DNA of 60,417 bases from Candidatus Gemmiger stercoripullorum (GCA_019119365.1 DWXD01000034.1:1-60417), one strand, 5' to 3'; positions 24,917 to 33,441 are shown, counted from the stretch's first letter. The notes: a model not told the origin generated them from the sequence alone. Translations and numbers: made by a program.

Positions 24917-25621
24917 TTATTCGTTCCCCACCGGCGCGTGCAGCAGCCAGATGCTGCCAAGGACGGCGGCCACCGCCAGGGCGACGGTAAACACCACCCT
25001 CAGGAAGGACAGCCACGGACCCTCGACCGCCTGGACCAGGTTGCTGCCGCCGATACAGGCGAACAGAAACAGCAGATACAGCACGCTGGCTGCCTTGGGC
25101 CCGAAACGGCGGGCCGCGCCTTTATCAAGCACAGCGACCGCGGTGGGCGCAACCAGCAGCAGGCCCCACAGGACAGGGGGCATTTTCGCCAGCAGATCGA
25201 ACGAGCCGCCCACGCCCAGCAGCGCGCCGATGCCCGTGGTAACGGCCTGCAGCACGACGGCGAACAGCAGGTTGACGGCGCTGTAAAAAATACCGCACCC
25301 CCAGGCCGCCGCCACGCAGTACCGGCGGGGATGGCCCCAGCCGACCACCATCGTAAAGCTGGCGCCTGCATCGCCCAGGCTCAAAATCAGGATGGCGAAA
25401 AAGCTGCCCACCAGCGCCATGACGGTGGGGATGGCGAGCGCCGAGGCGTCGTCCAGCCCGCCCTCCGCCCCGGAAGCCACCAGCAAAACCACCAGGACCA
25501 GCAGCCAGAAGACAAACGGGAGAAGCAGCAGCGCCAGCATATCGTAGCGCCGCATATACAGCCAGCGGGCAAAAAAGCGCGGGAACGGCAGGGCTGCCTG
25601 CCCGGTCATGGACTTTTTCAT
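24917..25621 (-). CDS. ABC transporter membrane subunit
   Basis: A 234-residue protein with about six hydrophobic segments and no catalytic motif. The start at ATG 25621 overlaps the stop of the preceding membrane gene by 4 bp, so the two are translationally coupled. Together with the ATPase and GntR gene upstream it forms a four-gene exporter operon. No terminator is visible before the valS promoter. Confidence 0.8.
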   Translation of the reverse strand: MKKSMTGQAALPFPRFFARWLYMRRYDMLALLLLPFVFWLLVLVVLLVASGAEGGLDDASALAIPTVMALVGSFFAILILSLGDAGASFTMVVGWGHPRRYCVAAAWGCGIFYSAVNLLFAVVLQAVTTGIGALLGVGGSFDLLAKMPPVLWGLLLVAPTAVAVLDKGAARRFGPKAASVLYLLFLFACIGGSNLVQAVEGPWLSFLRVVFTVALAVAAVLGSIWLLHAPVGNE

Positions 25622-26268
25622 AGTTTCACCACCAATTTTGTATAGCGCAGGCGGGCAAGAACGCCCAGCACCAGCGCAGCCGCCAAAAAGCCGATGCCAA
25701 CCGCCAACCAAAGCGGCTGCCGCAGGCTGACCGGCCACAGCGGAACATTGGACAGGTCGTCAATGATCAAAAACGCCTGCACCACCACGATAAAAGCAGA
25801 GCCCAGCACCCAGGCCCCGACCAGCACCGCCGTGCGCCGCCAGCCGTTTTCCATCGTCTGCGAAAGGGTACTCGACTGCAGGACAAACAGACAAACGGCG
25901 AACAGCAGCGCCACCATATCCCAGCTCCACACACCGGCGGGCAGCGGTTCAGCCATGCCGCCTTCGGCCAGGCGGTAGGTCAGCCAGGTCATCGCCATGC
26001 AGCAGGCGGCAACCAGCACACTGCCCGCCTGCCGCCCCCAGTAGCACAGGCGGCGCGACGCGCCAAAGCTGAGCGCCAGGTTCGTTAGCGCGTTGTTGGC
26101 AAAGACCGCCGGCAGCACCATGGCCAGCAGCGGCGTGGCCAGCACATAGCTTTCAAACAGGCTGATATCGGTCAGCCAGACGCCCGCCACCAGAATAACG
26201 ACGTAACCGGCCATCGTCAGCAGCGTATCCCGGAAAAAGCGGCGGTAAAGCAGCAGCATTTTGAGCAT
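25618..26268 (-). CDS. ABC transporter membrane subunit
   Basis: A 216-residue membrane protein with about six helices. Start ATG 26268 follows GGAGGGGTGAGCG, 3 bp after the ATPase stop. It probably forms a heterodimeric channel with the next gene product. Substrate unknown. Confidence 0.8.
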   Translation of the reverse strand: MLKMLLLYRRFFRDTLLTMAGYVVILVAGVWLTDISLFESYVLATPLLAMVLPAVFANNALTNLALSFGASRRLCYWGRQAGSVLVAACCMAMTWLTYRLAEGGMAEPLPAGVWSWDMVALLFAVCLFVLQSSTLSQTMENGWRRTAVLVGAWVLGSAFIVVVQAFLIIDDLSNVPLWPVSLRQPLWLAVGIGFLAAALVLGVLARLRYTKLVVKL

Positions 26269-26271
26269 CGC

Positions 26272-27186
26272 TCACCCCTCCTCGTCGCCGTGGCCGCACA
26301 GGGCCACGAACACGTTTTGCAGGTTCAGGCCGGAAAGTTCCAGGTCCGGCTCGGCCGCCAGGCGGGCAAACTGTTCCGGCGTGCCGCGCACGGCGGCGGT
26401 CTTGTGCGGGCCCATCCCCTGCTGCTGCAGCGGCTGCAACCCGCAGGCGGCCAGCGCACGGTCCACTGCCTGCGCGCTGCCGGAAACGTAGCGGAACTGG
26501 TCGACCAGATCATCGGTCTGGCTGTTGGCAATCACGCGGCCTTCGTCCAGCACAATGACCCGCTCAAACACACCGGCGGCTTCCTCTATGATATGGGTGG
26601 AGATGACGAAGGTGCGGTTCGTCTCGGCATAATCGTCCAGCAGCAGGCGGTAGAAGCACTCGCGCATGACCACGTCCAGCCCCGCGGCAGGTTCGTCCAG
26701 GATCGTGACCGGCGCGCGGGAGGCCAGCGCCGCCGTGATCGTTACCATACTCATCTGGCCTTTGCTCAGTTTGTTGATGCGCTTTTTGGTATCAAGCCCG
26801 AATTTTTTAATCAGCGTGCGGGCATACTCTTCGTCCCAGCGCGGACAGAACAGGCGCGCGGCCAGCAGGTATTCCTCCACCTGCAAAGCGGCGACTTCGC
26901 TGCCGGGGTTCAATTCGCGGGCAAAGCACAGGTCCGAAAGCGCGCGCGGGTTCTCCCATACCGGTTCGCCGCCGTAGGTCACCTCGCCGCTGTTTTTGGT
27001 GTTCTGACCGGTCAGAATGCTGAGCAGCGTCGTTTTGCCTGCGCCGTTGCGGCCGATCAGACCATAGATGCAGCCCGGCTCCACCGCCAGGTCCACATGG
27101 TCCAGCACCGTTTGTTTGCCATATTGTTTGCACAGCCCCCTGGCTTCCAGCGTGCGGGCTGCATTTGTCATCGCTTCGATCTTCAT
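26272..27186 (-). CDS. ABC transporter ATP-binding protein
   Basis: A 304-residue ATPase with Walker A GRNGAGKTT, signature LSKGQMSMVTI, Walker B VTILDEPAAGLD and H-loop VISTHIIEEA. The last 80 residues form an extra C-terminal domain seen in exporter ATPases of the YtrB/BcrA type. The start overlaps the gntR stop (ATGA) behind a GGAGGAACAA site. Confidence 0.92.
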   Translation of the reverse strand: MKIEAMTNAARTLEARGLCKQYGKQTVLDHVDLAVEPGCIYGLIGRNGAGKTTLLSILTGQNTKNSGEVTYGGEPVWENPRALSDLCFARELNPGSEVAALQVEEYLLAARLFCPRWDEEYARTLIKKFGLDTKKRINKLSKGQMSMVTITAALASRAPVTILDEPAAGLDVVMRECFYRLLLDDYAETNRTFVISTHIIEEAAGVFERVIVLDEGRVIANSQTDDLVDQFRYVSGSAQAVDRALAACGLQPLQQQGMGPHKTAAVRGTPEQFARLAAEPDLELSGLNLQNVFVALCGHGDEEG

Positions 27187-27563
27187 GGCAGTTGTTCCTC
27201 CTCCGCCTGGCGTTCGACCAGGTCCAACAGTTCTTGCCGGTTCATGCCCAGGCGCTTTGCCTCGCGCACAAGCGCCTGGATCTGTGTCCCGGCAAAGGCT
27301 TCGCGGCGTTTTTGGCGCAGGGCTTCCAGCGCGCCGGGGGCAACAAACATGCCGATGCCGCGGCGCTTGTACAAGAGCCCTTCCTCCACCAGGCGGTTGA
27401 CGCCTTTGGCCGCCGTGGCCGGGTTGATGTTGAAGGCGCGGGCCAGCTCATTGGTGCTGGGCACCGGGGTTTCCGGGGGGTACTCCCCCCGCAGGATGCC
27501 ATCCTCCAGCAGCTGCGCGATCTGCTGGTAGATCAGGCTTTGGTCGTTGAGCATCCCTTTCAA
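27183..27563 (-). CDS. GntR-family regulator, YtrA subfamily
   Basis: A 126-residue repressor with the winged-helix motif PVPSTNELARAFNINPATAAK and a short C-terminal helical part. I place the start at TTG 27563, 7 nt after a good AAAGGGGG site; ATG 27554 has only a poor site and an ATG further upstream has none. It heads the operon gntR-ATPase-permease-permease. A 10-bp inverted repeat immediately after the promoter is its probable operator. Confidence 0.87.
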   Translation of the reverse strand: MKGMLNDQSLIYQQIAQLLEDGILRGEYPPETPVPSTNELARAFNINPATAAKGVNRLVEEGLLYKRRGIGMFVAPGALEALRQKRREAFAGTQIQALVREAKRLGMNRQELLDLVERQAEEEQLP

Positions 27564-27584
27564 GGCATCGCCCCCTTTCGTTTT

Positions 27585-27615
27585 ACAAGTAATGGTTATA
27601 CGGTTCATTACTTGT
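27585..27615. promoter_or_regulatory. Probable GntR operator
   Basis: ACAAGTAATG (27585-27594) and CATTACTTGT (27606-27615), perfect 10-bp arms with an 11-bp spacer, just downstream of the promoter on the minus strand. Confidence 0.7.
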
Positions 27616-27622
27616 GTAACTA

Positions 27623-27651
27623 ACTATATCACCAGGCAAGCTGTTTGTCAA
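27623..27651 (-). promoter_or_regulatory. Promoter of the second gntR-ABC operon
   Basis: On the minus strand, TTGACA (27646-27651), 17-bp spacer, TATAGT (27623-27628). Confidence 0.8.
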
Positions 27652-27718
27652 CACCTTTCCTTCTACTTTTTTGTTTTCCGGCCTAACTCCCCTGCTTTTT
27701 GTCCTTTTATCGCCCCCC

Positions 27719-27747
27719 TTGCCATTATCGATATTCGATAGTATAAT
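27719..27747 (+). promoter_or_regulatory. Promoter of padR-DUF2812 with PadR operator in the spacer
   Basis: TTGCCA (27719-27724), 17-bp spacer, TATAAT (27742-27747). The palindrome TATCGA-TAT-TCGATA (27726-27740) fills the spacer between the two boxes, a position where bound repressor excludes RNA polymerase. Confidence 0.8.
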
Positions 27748-27788
27748 ATAGGCAAGGGGTCTTCCCCTTTAAAAAAAGGAGGGGCGCC

Positions 27789-28139
27789 ATGCCGCGCGAG
27801 AAGTTTCAAACCCTGACCGAGCCGATGTTTTATACCCTGTTATGCCTGCACAGGGCAGCTTATGGCGCTGAGATCATGGAACAGGTTGCCGCCTTGACCG
27901 GCGGCGCAGTACGCCTGGGGCCGGGCACGCTGTACCACCTGCTGGAGGAGTTCCACGCAGCCGGGCTGATTACTGAAAGCGACGCGCTGGGCCGGCGGCG
28001 CACCTACCGCCTAACGCCAAAAGGCGAAGCCCTGCTGCAAAACGAGTATGCGCGCCTGTGCCGCCTGACCGATGACTACCGGCGCGTATTTCGCCCCAGG
28101 GGGGCCGCCCCCGGCCAAGACAAGGAGGATGAACCATGA
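27789..28139 (+). CDS. PadR-family transcriptional regulator
   Basis: A 116-residue winged-helix protein with AAYGAEIMEQVAALTG and the wing region LGPGTLYHLLEEFHAAGLI, followed by RRRTYRLTPKGEALL, all typical of PadR. The ATG follows AAAAAAGGAGGGGCGCC. It overlaps the DUF2812 gene by 4 bp, a pairing common in Firmicutes, and probably represses itself through the palindrome in its promoter. Confidence 0.92.
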   Translation: MPREKFQTLTEPMFYTLLCLHRAAYGAEIMEQVAALTGGAVRLGPGTLYHLLEEFHAAGLITESDALGRRRTYRLTPKGEALLQNEYARLCRLTDDYRRVFRPRGAAPGQDKEDEP

Positions 28140-29011
28140 AAGACAGGCGCATCGCCTTTGAATTGCTGGAACTGTACGACTGGCAGGGCGTGGAGCGCCG
28201 CCTGGAGCGTCAGGCGGCCAAAGGGTGGCGGCTGGAAAAGATTGTTTCCCCCTTCTGGTACTACCGCCGCGCCAAACCGGCGCAGGTCCGCTATGCCGTG
28301 ACCTATCTGCCCAACGTAGGCGAAGCCACGCCGCGCCCCGACCCCGAAGCGCAGGCGCTGGACGCCGTATGCACGGCCGCCGGCTGGGAAAAGATCTGCG
28401 ACTGGAACGGGATGCAGATCTTTTCTAATGAGCAGCCGGACCCGCTGCCGCTGGAAACGGACGAACGCCTGCGCCTGCAGGCCATCCACCAAACGTTGAA
28501 ACGGCATTGGATGGGCCCGATGGTCATCGTCGCCGTGTGTTTATTCCTTATGCTTTTGTTCTGTTGGGGTTGGCAGGAGTCAGGGCCGGCACAATACATT
28601 TGGCGCGCGATGCTTTGCTGCGGTGTGCTGTACCCGGTATCTGAGCTGGGCTTGTACGGGCTGTGGTACCTGCGCGCCCGCCGCGCGGTGGAACGCGGGG
28701 AAAAATGCCCCTCCAACCATGCGCTGACGCTGATCAGCAACGGCTTTTGCGCAGCTGTGATCGCGCTGTTCGTCCTGTTTTTAGTCGTCACCCTGCTCGA
28801 AGGCCCGCCCGGAAGCGGAGGGCGCGTCGTATATATGCTGCTCTATATGATCGGGTATATGGCCATCGTGTGGTGCATTTCGCGGCTTCGTATCGAATTG
28901 CGGGAGCGCGGTTTTTCTGCCGCTGCCAACTGGGGGCTGGTTATTCTGCTTGCTTTCGTGCTGTTTTTTGTCTTACAGATGCTGCTGACACAGTTCGTTC
29001 TCTACGCATAA
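28136..29011 (+). CDS. DUF2812 membrane protein
   Basis: A 291-residue protein. The cytoplasmic N-terminal domain (about 1-110) matches DUF2812 (FELLELYDWQGVERRLERQA, AAKGWRLEKI, FSNEQPDPLPLETDER). Four membrane helices follow (about 125-290). DUF2812 proteins are generally encoded right after a PadR gene, as here, and their role is unknown; control of envelope stress or drug response is suspected from that pairing. Confidence 0.87.
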   Translation: MKDRRIAFELLELYDWQGVERRLERQAAKGWRLEKIVSPFWYYRRAKPAQVRYAVTYLPNVGEATPRPDPEAQALDAVCTAAGWEKICDWNGMQIFSNEQPDPLPLETDERLRLQAIHQTLKRHWMGPMVIVAVCLFLMLLFCWGWQESGPAQYIWRAMLCCGVLYPVSELGLYGLWYLRARRAVERGEKCPSNHALTLISNGFCAAVIALFVLFLVVTLLEGPPGSGGRVVYMLLYMIGYMAIVWCISRLRIELRERGFSAAANWGLVILLAFVLFFVLQMLLTQFVLYA

Positions 29012-29016
29012 AAACA

Positions 29017-29065
29017 AAAGACGGCCCGCAGGGAAATGCAATCGCATTCCCCGCGGGCCGTCTTT
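29017..29065. terminator. Bidirectional terminator between the DUF2812 gene and pfkA
   Basis: A 13-bp stem AAAGACGGCCCGC / GCGGGCCGTCTTT (29017-29029 with 29053-29065) encloses a second short hairpin. The A/T-rich ends serve both convergent genes. Confidence 0.9.
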
Positions 29066-29078
29066 GTATTTTAAATTT

Positions 29079-30155
29079 TTACCCCAGGCTGACACCCATC
29101 GAACGTGCGACGTTGAGCATGGCACAGTCGTCGGGCACGGTGCGGGTCTTGCCAGCAATGTCGATCAGCGGGTTGGCCGTCACGCTGCGGTTGACCATGG
29201 CGACGGTCACGCCGTAGTGTTCATCCGCCACGAGCCCCGCGGCATAAGTGCCGAACTGGGTCGCCAGAACGCGGTCATACGCCGAAGGCGAACCGCCGCG
29301 CTGCATATGCCCCGGCACACAGATGCGCGTTTCGGCGCCGGTCATGGCCTGGACCTGTTTAGCAATACGGTTGGTGGCGGTGGTGTAGCCTTCCTCGGCG
29401 CGCTTGGCGGTCCATTCCTTGCGCTTCATCTTGGATTCCTCCACCGAGAGCGCGCCTTCGGCCACGGCCAGGATGGAGAAATTCTTGCCCGCCTTGGCGC
29501 GGCGCTCCACCGCCTGCGCCACCTTCTTGATGTCATAGGGGTGCTCCGGGATCAAGATGATGTCCGCGCCGCCCGCGATACCGGCGTACAGCGTCAGCCA
29601 GCCTGCCTTGTTGCCCATGATCTCAATGCACATGACGCGGCTGTGGCTGCCGGCCGTGGTGTGGATGCGGTCAATGACGTCGGTGGCGATATCCACCGCC
29701 GTATGGAAGCCGAACGTGACGTCGGTGCCATAGATGTCGTTGTCGATGGTCTTGGGCAGCCCGATGATATTGAGGCCCTCCTGGCTAAGCAGGTTGGCGG
29801 TCTTGTGGGTGCCGTTGCCGCCCAGGCAGAGCAGGCAGTCGAGCTTGGCCTCTTTATAGGTCTTTTTCATGGCGGCTACTTTGTCGATCTTGTCTTCCTC
29901 CACCACGCGCATCATCTTGAACGGGGTGCGCTTGGTGCCAAGGATGGTGCCGCCCATGGTCAGGATGCCGGAAAATTCCGACGGGTCCATTTCGCGGTAG
30001 TTGCCGCGGATCAGACCGTCGTAACCGTTGAGGATGCCGACGATCTCCACCTTGTCCCCCATGCGGTGATACAGCGCTTTGGCCACGCCGCGGATGGTCG
30101 CGTTCAGGCCCGGGCAGTCGCCGCCGGAAGTCAGGATACCAACACGCATTTTCAT
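29079..30155 (-). CDS. pfkA: 6-phosphofructokinase
   Basis: A 358-residue PFK-A family enzyme that phosphorylates fructose-6-phosphate. It starts at ATG 30155 behind GAGGAGGGTATT and shows ILTSGGDCPGLNATIRG, the nucleotide site LGGNGTHKTA, the catalytic PKTIDNDIYGTD and the substrate region MGNKAGWLTLYAGIAGGAD. Compared with the E. coli enzyme, position 104 is Gly (as in ATP users) while position 124 is Lys (as in pyrophosphate users). This mixed type includes known ATP enzymes, so ATP is likelier. It stands alone with its own promoter. Confidence 0.94.
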   Translation of the reverse strand: MKMRVGILTSGGDCPGLNATIRGVAKALYHRMGDKVEIVGILNGYDGLIRGNYREMDPSEFSGILTMGGTILGTKRTPFKMMRVVEEDKIDKVAAMKKTYKEAKLDCLLCLGGNGTHKTANLLSQEGLNIIGLPKTIDNDIYGTDVTFGFHTAVDIATDVIDRIHTTAGSHSRVMCIEIMGNKAGWLTLYAGIAGGADIILIPEHPYDIKKVAQAVERRAKAGKNFSILAVAEGALSVEESKMKRKEWTAKRAEEGYTTATNRIAKQVQAMTGAETRICVPGHMQRGGSPSAYDRVLATQFGTYAAGLVADEHYGVTVAMVNRSVTANPLIDIAGKTRTVPDDCAMLNVARSMGVSLG

Positions 30156-30224
30156 TGTAATACCCTCCTCAATCATGCCTGCGCCGTCTGCAGTGGCTGC
30201 CGGGCGGCAAGCTTTCTATCTTTA

Positions 30225-30253
30225 AGATTACGCTACCCGCCCGTGTTTGTCAA
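30225..30253 (-). promoter_or_regulatory. Promoter of pfkA
   Basis: On the minus strand, TTGACA (30248-30253), 17-bp spacer, TAATCT (30225-30230). Confidence 0.68.
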
Positions 30254-30390
30254 TGGATTTCCTGCGTTTGCGCCGGTATTTTTGTGCAAAGCGCTGCGCG
30301 GAACCTTCGTCCGGGCGTTGAATTATCCCCCGTCCTCGAGCACCCGGCATGCCGGGGCGCCGCCGCGGTATATTTTTTCAAAAAAAGTGT

Positions 30391-30419
30391 TGACAAAACC
30401 CGCAACAGCCGCTATAATT
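30391..30419 (+). promoter_or_regulatory. Promoter of the tRNA-Gln/tRNA-Pro pair
   Basis: A perfect consensus, TTGACA (30391-30396), 17-bp spacer, TATAAT (30414-30419), as expected for stable RNA. Confidence 0.88.
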
Positions 30420-30462
30420 ATTAAACGTTGAGGGCAGCCAAGCGGCGCTCTCACGACCCTGC

Positions 30463-30536
30463 TGGGGATTCGCATAATGGTAGTGCAGCGGACTCTGACT
30501 CCGCCCGTGGGAGTTCGATCCTCTCATCCCCAACCA
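30463..30536 (+). tRNA. tRNA-Gln (anticodon CUG)
   Basis: A complete cloverleaf of 74 nt with encoded CCA. The acceptor stem is TGGGGAT/ATCCCCA, the anticodon stem GCGGA/TCCGC with loop CTCTGAC, and the T loop TTCGATC. The U1-A72 pair and anticodon CUG are those of a glutamine tRNA reading CAG. Confidence 0.95.
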
Positions 30537-30541
30537 GCATA

Positions 30542-30570
30542 CCGCAGCAGCAACATGCTGCGGGTTTTTT
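30542..30570 (+). terminator. Terminator between tRNA-Gln and tRNA-Pro
   Basis: CCGCAGCA / TGCTGCGG stem with a 6-base loop followed by GTTTTTT. No clear promoter lies between it and tRNA-Pro, so some read-through is likely. Confidence 0.8.
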
Positions 30571-30572
30571 AT

Positions 30573-30648
30573 CGGGGTGTAGCGCAGATGGTAGCGCGCT
30601 TGGTTCGGGACCAAGAGGCCGTGGGTTCAAATCCCGTCACTCCGACCA
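30573..30648 (+). tRNA. tRNA-Pro (anticodon CGG)
   Basis: A complete 76-nt cloverleaf with encoded CCA. Acceptor CGGGGTG/CACTCCG, anticodon stem CTTGG/CCAAG with loop TTCGGGA, T loop TTCAAAT. Reads CCG codons. Confidence 0.95.
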
Positions 30649-30694
30649 AAAAGGACAGGTTCTATCGCGGTTCTATCGCGGACCTGTCCTTTTT
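30649..30694 (+). terminator. Terminator after tRNA-Pro
   Basis: A 12-bp stem AAAAGGACAGGT / ACCTGTCCTTTT with a loop made of two tandem copies of TCTATCGCGG, ending in a T tract. Confidence 0.9.
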
Positions 30695-30729
30695 ACTTTT
30701 ATATCGCGGCTTTGCCCAACCAATATAAA

Positions 30730-30767
30730 AGGACCGCTGCGGCCCCTATGGGGTTTGCGGCGGTCCT
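30730..30767 (-). terminator. Terminator of rnr
   Basis: On the minus strand, AGGACCGC and GCGGTCCT pair (30760-30767 with 30730-30737) and TTTTATATT follows. Confidence 0.8.
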
Positions 30768-30777
30768 CTTTAATATA

Positions 30778-32898
30778 TTACATCGGGATGAAATCGAAGT
30801 CGATGCGGCCGAGCGGCACATCGGCGGCAGTGACCTTGATCTTGATTGCGTCGCCCAGCATCCAGTGGCGGCCGGTCAGCGGGTCGTACAGGCGCACGCC
30901 CTCGGTGACGGTGGGCTCGCCCTTGCACAGCTGCGCAGCCGGGACAAACCCTTCGACCGTGTTTTCCAGCGCCACAAAAACGCCGCGCGGCGTCACGCCG
31001 GAGATGGTGCCGGTATACACCTCGCCCAGATGGCCGTGCATATACTCGGCTTTGTAGCAGTCTTCCACGTCGCGCTCGATGCGCACGGCGGCAACCTCCT
31101 GGCGGCTGGACTGCTCGCAGGTGTGGGCGGCAAACTCGTTATAGTTCTTAACGAGCCGCTCATGCGGCGCGCCGACAAGCATATCGGTCAGGATGCGGTG
31201 AATCGCCAGGTCGGGATAGCGGCGGATGGGGCTGGTGAAGTGCGCATAGTCCTTGAGCACCAGACCAAAATGCCCGAGCGGCTCCGGGCTGTAGCGGGCT
31301 TTCTGCATACTGCGCAGGATGCCGGTATGCACCGGGATATGGATGGGCATTTCGCGCGTTTCATCCAGGATAGCGGCCAGCTCCAGCTGGGTGGGCGTCG
31401 CGCCCTTGAAATGCACGTTGAGGCCGCAGGCTTTGAGCGTCTCGCGCAGCTTCTCCATGCGCTCCTCGTCCGGCGCTTCGTGCACGCGGTAGACAAACGG
31501 CACCTGATGGGTGCGCCCGGCGTTGGCCGCGCACTGGTTGGCCAACAGCATGAATTCTTCGATCATGCACTCGGACACGCCGCGCGTGCGCTTGACGATA
31601 TCGACGCAGCGGCCTTCCTCGTTGATAACGAGCTTGGCTTCGTCCGATTCGATCTCCATGCCGCCGCGGGCACGCCGCAGCTCAAGCCGCTTTTCATACA
31701 GTTCCTGCATGGCGGGCAGCTGTTCGAGCACAGCGGCATACTTTTCGCGCAGGTCCTCCCCTGCCGAACCTTCCAGCAGCGCGTTGATCTCTTTATACAC
31801 GCCCTTGACACGGCTGCGGATCACCGTTTTGACAAACTGGTAGCCGTGGATATTGCCGCTTTCGTCCAGCCGCATCAGGCAGGAAAACGCCAGGCGGTCG
31901 GCTCCCTCATTCAGGCTGCAGATACCGTTCGAGAGCTGCGTGGGCAGCATCGGGATGACCTTGTCGGCATAATAGATGCTGGTGGCGCGCTCGAACGCTT
32001 CGCTGTCCATCGCCATACCGGGGCGGACATAGTGGCTGACATCGGCGATATGAACGCCCAGCTCAAAGCCGCCGTCCTGCAGCTTCATCAGGCTGATCGC
32101 ATCGTCGATATCCTTGGTCTCGGCGCTGTCGATCGTAAAGATCGGCAAGCCGCGCAGGTCCATGCGGTGGACCGCTTCGGACGCGTCGATGACCGCATCT
32201 TCATACTGTGCCGCCTCCTGCAGCACCTCGGGCGGGAAGTCCTGCCGCACATCGCGGCCATACAAGATCGCCTTGGCACATTCAGAGGCATATTCGGCCG
32301 AACCGAAACGCTCGGTCACGGCGGCGCGGTGGTCGGCATGGCGCGCGCCGCGGTCGGTCAGCAGTGCGCCGACCTTATCCCCGATCTGCGCGCCGTTGGC
32401 GCCGTCTTTCTGCAAAATGATATGCACGCCGCGGCAGCCGTCCGGCTCCACCGCCAGGCGGCCGTCCTCGGTCGCGGTCAGCGTACCGGCAAAGCTGTTG
32501 TGCGGGGTGACGATCTCGGTCACTTCGCCTTCGGCGCTGCCCTCCACGCGCGGGCGGTCAAACAGCTTGACGAGGATCTTGTCCTGCGGCATTGCGCCAT
32601 GCAGCGCGCGCCCCGGGATAAAGATATCGCCGGTGCCGTCGTCACGGCTGGCAAAGCCGAAGCGCGCCGCCAGCTTGACCAGCGTGCACGGGATGGCCGA
32701 AGGGGCCGCCTCGTTTTCAAACGTAGCCAGCCCCGGCACATAGCGGCCGTCCTGCGCCGAGAGCATACCGGTCGCCACCATGGCCGAAACGGTGCTGCGC
32801 AGGCGGCTGTTGTCCACCTGAAGGTTGTTCTGCAGCTCGCGCAGCGTGTGCGGACGCCGCTTGACGGCTTCAAGGATATTCTTTTGTAAAGGGGTCAT
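30778..32898 (-). CDS. rnr: Ribonuclease R
   Basis: A 706-residue 3'-to-5' exoribonuclease of the RNB family. It has an N-terminal winged helix (about 1-60, LRELQNNLQVDNSRLRS), cold-shock-type RNA-binding domains, the catalytic RNB domain with the metal-binding Asp cluster in TIDSAETKDIDDAISL, and a C-terminal S1 domain (LGEVYTGTISGVTPRGVFV). ATG 32898 follows GGAGGAGAAC. The upstream extension of the open frame crosses the secG terminator and is not coding. It lies downstream of secG, the usual Firmicute order, though smpB is not next to it here. Confidence 0.95.
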   Translation of the reverse strand: MTPLQKNILEAVKRRPHTLRELQNNLQVDNSRLRSTVSAMVATGMLSAQDGRYVPGLATFENEAAPSAIPCTLVKLAARFGFASRDDGTGDIFIPGRALHGAMPQDKILVKLFDRPRVEGSAEGEVTEIVTPHNSFAGTLTATEDGRLAVEPDGCRGVHIILQKDGANGAQIGDKVGALLTDRGARHADHRAAVTERFGSAEYASECAKAILYGRDVRQDFPPEVLQEAAQYEDAVIDASEAVHRMDLRGLPIFTIDSAETKDIDDAISLMKLQDGGFELGVHIADVSHYVRPGMAMDSEAFERATSIYYADKVIPMLPTQLSNGICSLNEGADRLAFSCLMRLDESGNIHGYQFVKTVIRSRVKGVYKEINALLEGSAGEDLREKYAAVLEQLPAMQELYEKRLELRRARGGMEIESDEAKLVINEEGRCVDIVKRTRGVSECMIEEFMLLANQCAANAGRTHQVPFVYRVHEAPDEERMEKLRETLKACGLNVHFKGATPTQLELAAILDETREMPIHIPVHTGILRSMQKARYSPEPLGHFGLVLKDYAHFTSPIRRYPDLAIHRILTDMLVGAPHERLVKNYNEFAAHTCEQSSRQEVAAVRIERDVEDCYKAEYMHGHLGEVYTGTISGVTPRGVFVALENTVEGFVPAAQLCKGEPTVTEGVRLYDPLTGRHWMLGDAIKIKVTAADVPLGRIDFDFIPM

Positions 32899-33013
32899 AG
32901 TTCTCCTCCCTGACGTCGCTCCGCCACCCGGCAGAGCCCTACCACGCGGGCCGTGCCCGCACTTTCCCACAAAGCGGCGCTGCCGCCTGTTTCCCCCCAG
33001 CCGCCACAAAAAA

Positions 33014-33037
33014 CGGCCCGCGCTGGGGTGCGGGCCG
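33014..33037 (-). terminator. Terminator after secG
   Basis: CGGCCCGC / GCGGGCCG stem, followed on the minus strand by TTTTTTG. It partly separates secG from rnr. Confidence 0.82.
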
Positions 33038-33055
33038 CTTGGCTTGATTTGGTGA

Positions 33056-33301
33056 TTACAGACGCGCGTTGAGAACGCTGACCAGCAGCGTGGCCACCAC
33101 AAAGATCACACCCAGGATCTTGGTAAACTTGGCCAGCTTAGCGTCAAGCCCGCGCTCACGGCCGGCGGCCATAAAGCTGTTGTCGCCCATGATGGCGGAG
33201 GACAGGCCGTGGCCCTTCTGCTCCTGCGCCAGGGTGAAAACAACGATCAGCAGGCAGGCCAAAATCAGCACAACGCCGAACACGATTTCATAAACTCCCA
33301 T
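33056..33301 (-). CDS. secG: Preprotein translocase subunit SecG
   Basis: An 81-residue two-helix membrane protein with the SecG core LAQEQKGHGLSSAIMG between helices (about 5-25 and 58-78). It supports SecYEG-driven protein export. ATG 33301 follows GAAGGAGTGC at good spacing. Promoter and terminator frame it, with rnr next. Confidence 0.93.
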   Translation of the reverse strand: MGVYEIVFGVVLILACLLIVVFTLAQEQKGHGLSSAIMGDNSFMAAGRERGLDAKLAKFTKILGVIFVVATLLVSVLNARL

Positions 33302-33335
33302 TGTTAGCACTCCTTCAAAGTCTCATGCAGGATAT

Positions 33336-33364
33336 ACTATACCATACCCGCGGCAGAAATGCAA
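33336..33364 (-). promoter_or_regulatory. Promoter of secG
   Basis: On the minus strand, TTGCAT (33359-33364), 17-bp spacer, TATAGT (33336-33341). Confidence 0.72.
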
Positions 33365-33408
33365 GCCATCCGGCGCATTTTTGCCCGCTGCACGGCATGT
33401 TTTGCAAA

Positions 33409-33441
33409 AAAAGCCCCGCAGACATCGCCTGCAGGGCTTTT
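33409..33441 (-). terminator. Terminator of tRNA-Leu
   Basis: AAAAGCCC and GGGCTTTT pair with a GCAG/CTGC inner stem, and seven T residues follow on the minus strand. Confidence 0.85.

Noticed and set aside
30661-30708. Three TATCGCGG copies near tRNA-Pro as a repeat array
   Set aside because: Two lie in the loop of the tRNA terminator and one just after it. There is no regular spacing or further copies, so it is not a CRISPR or regulatory array.
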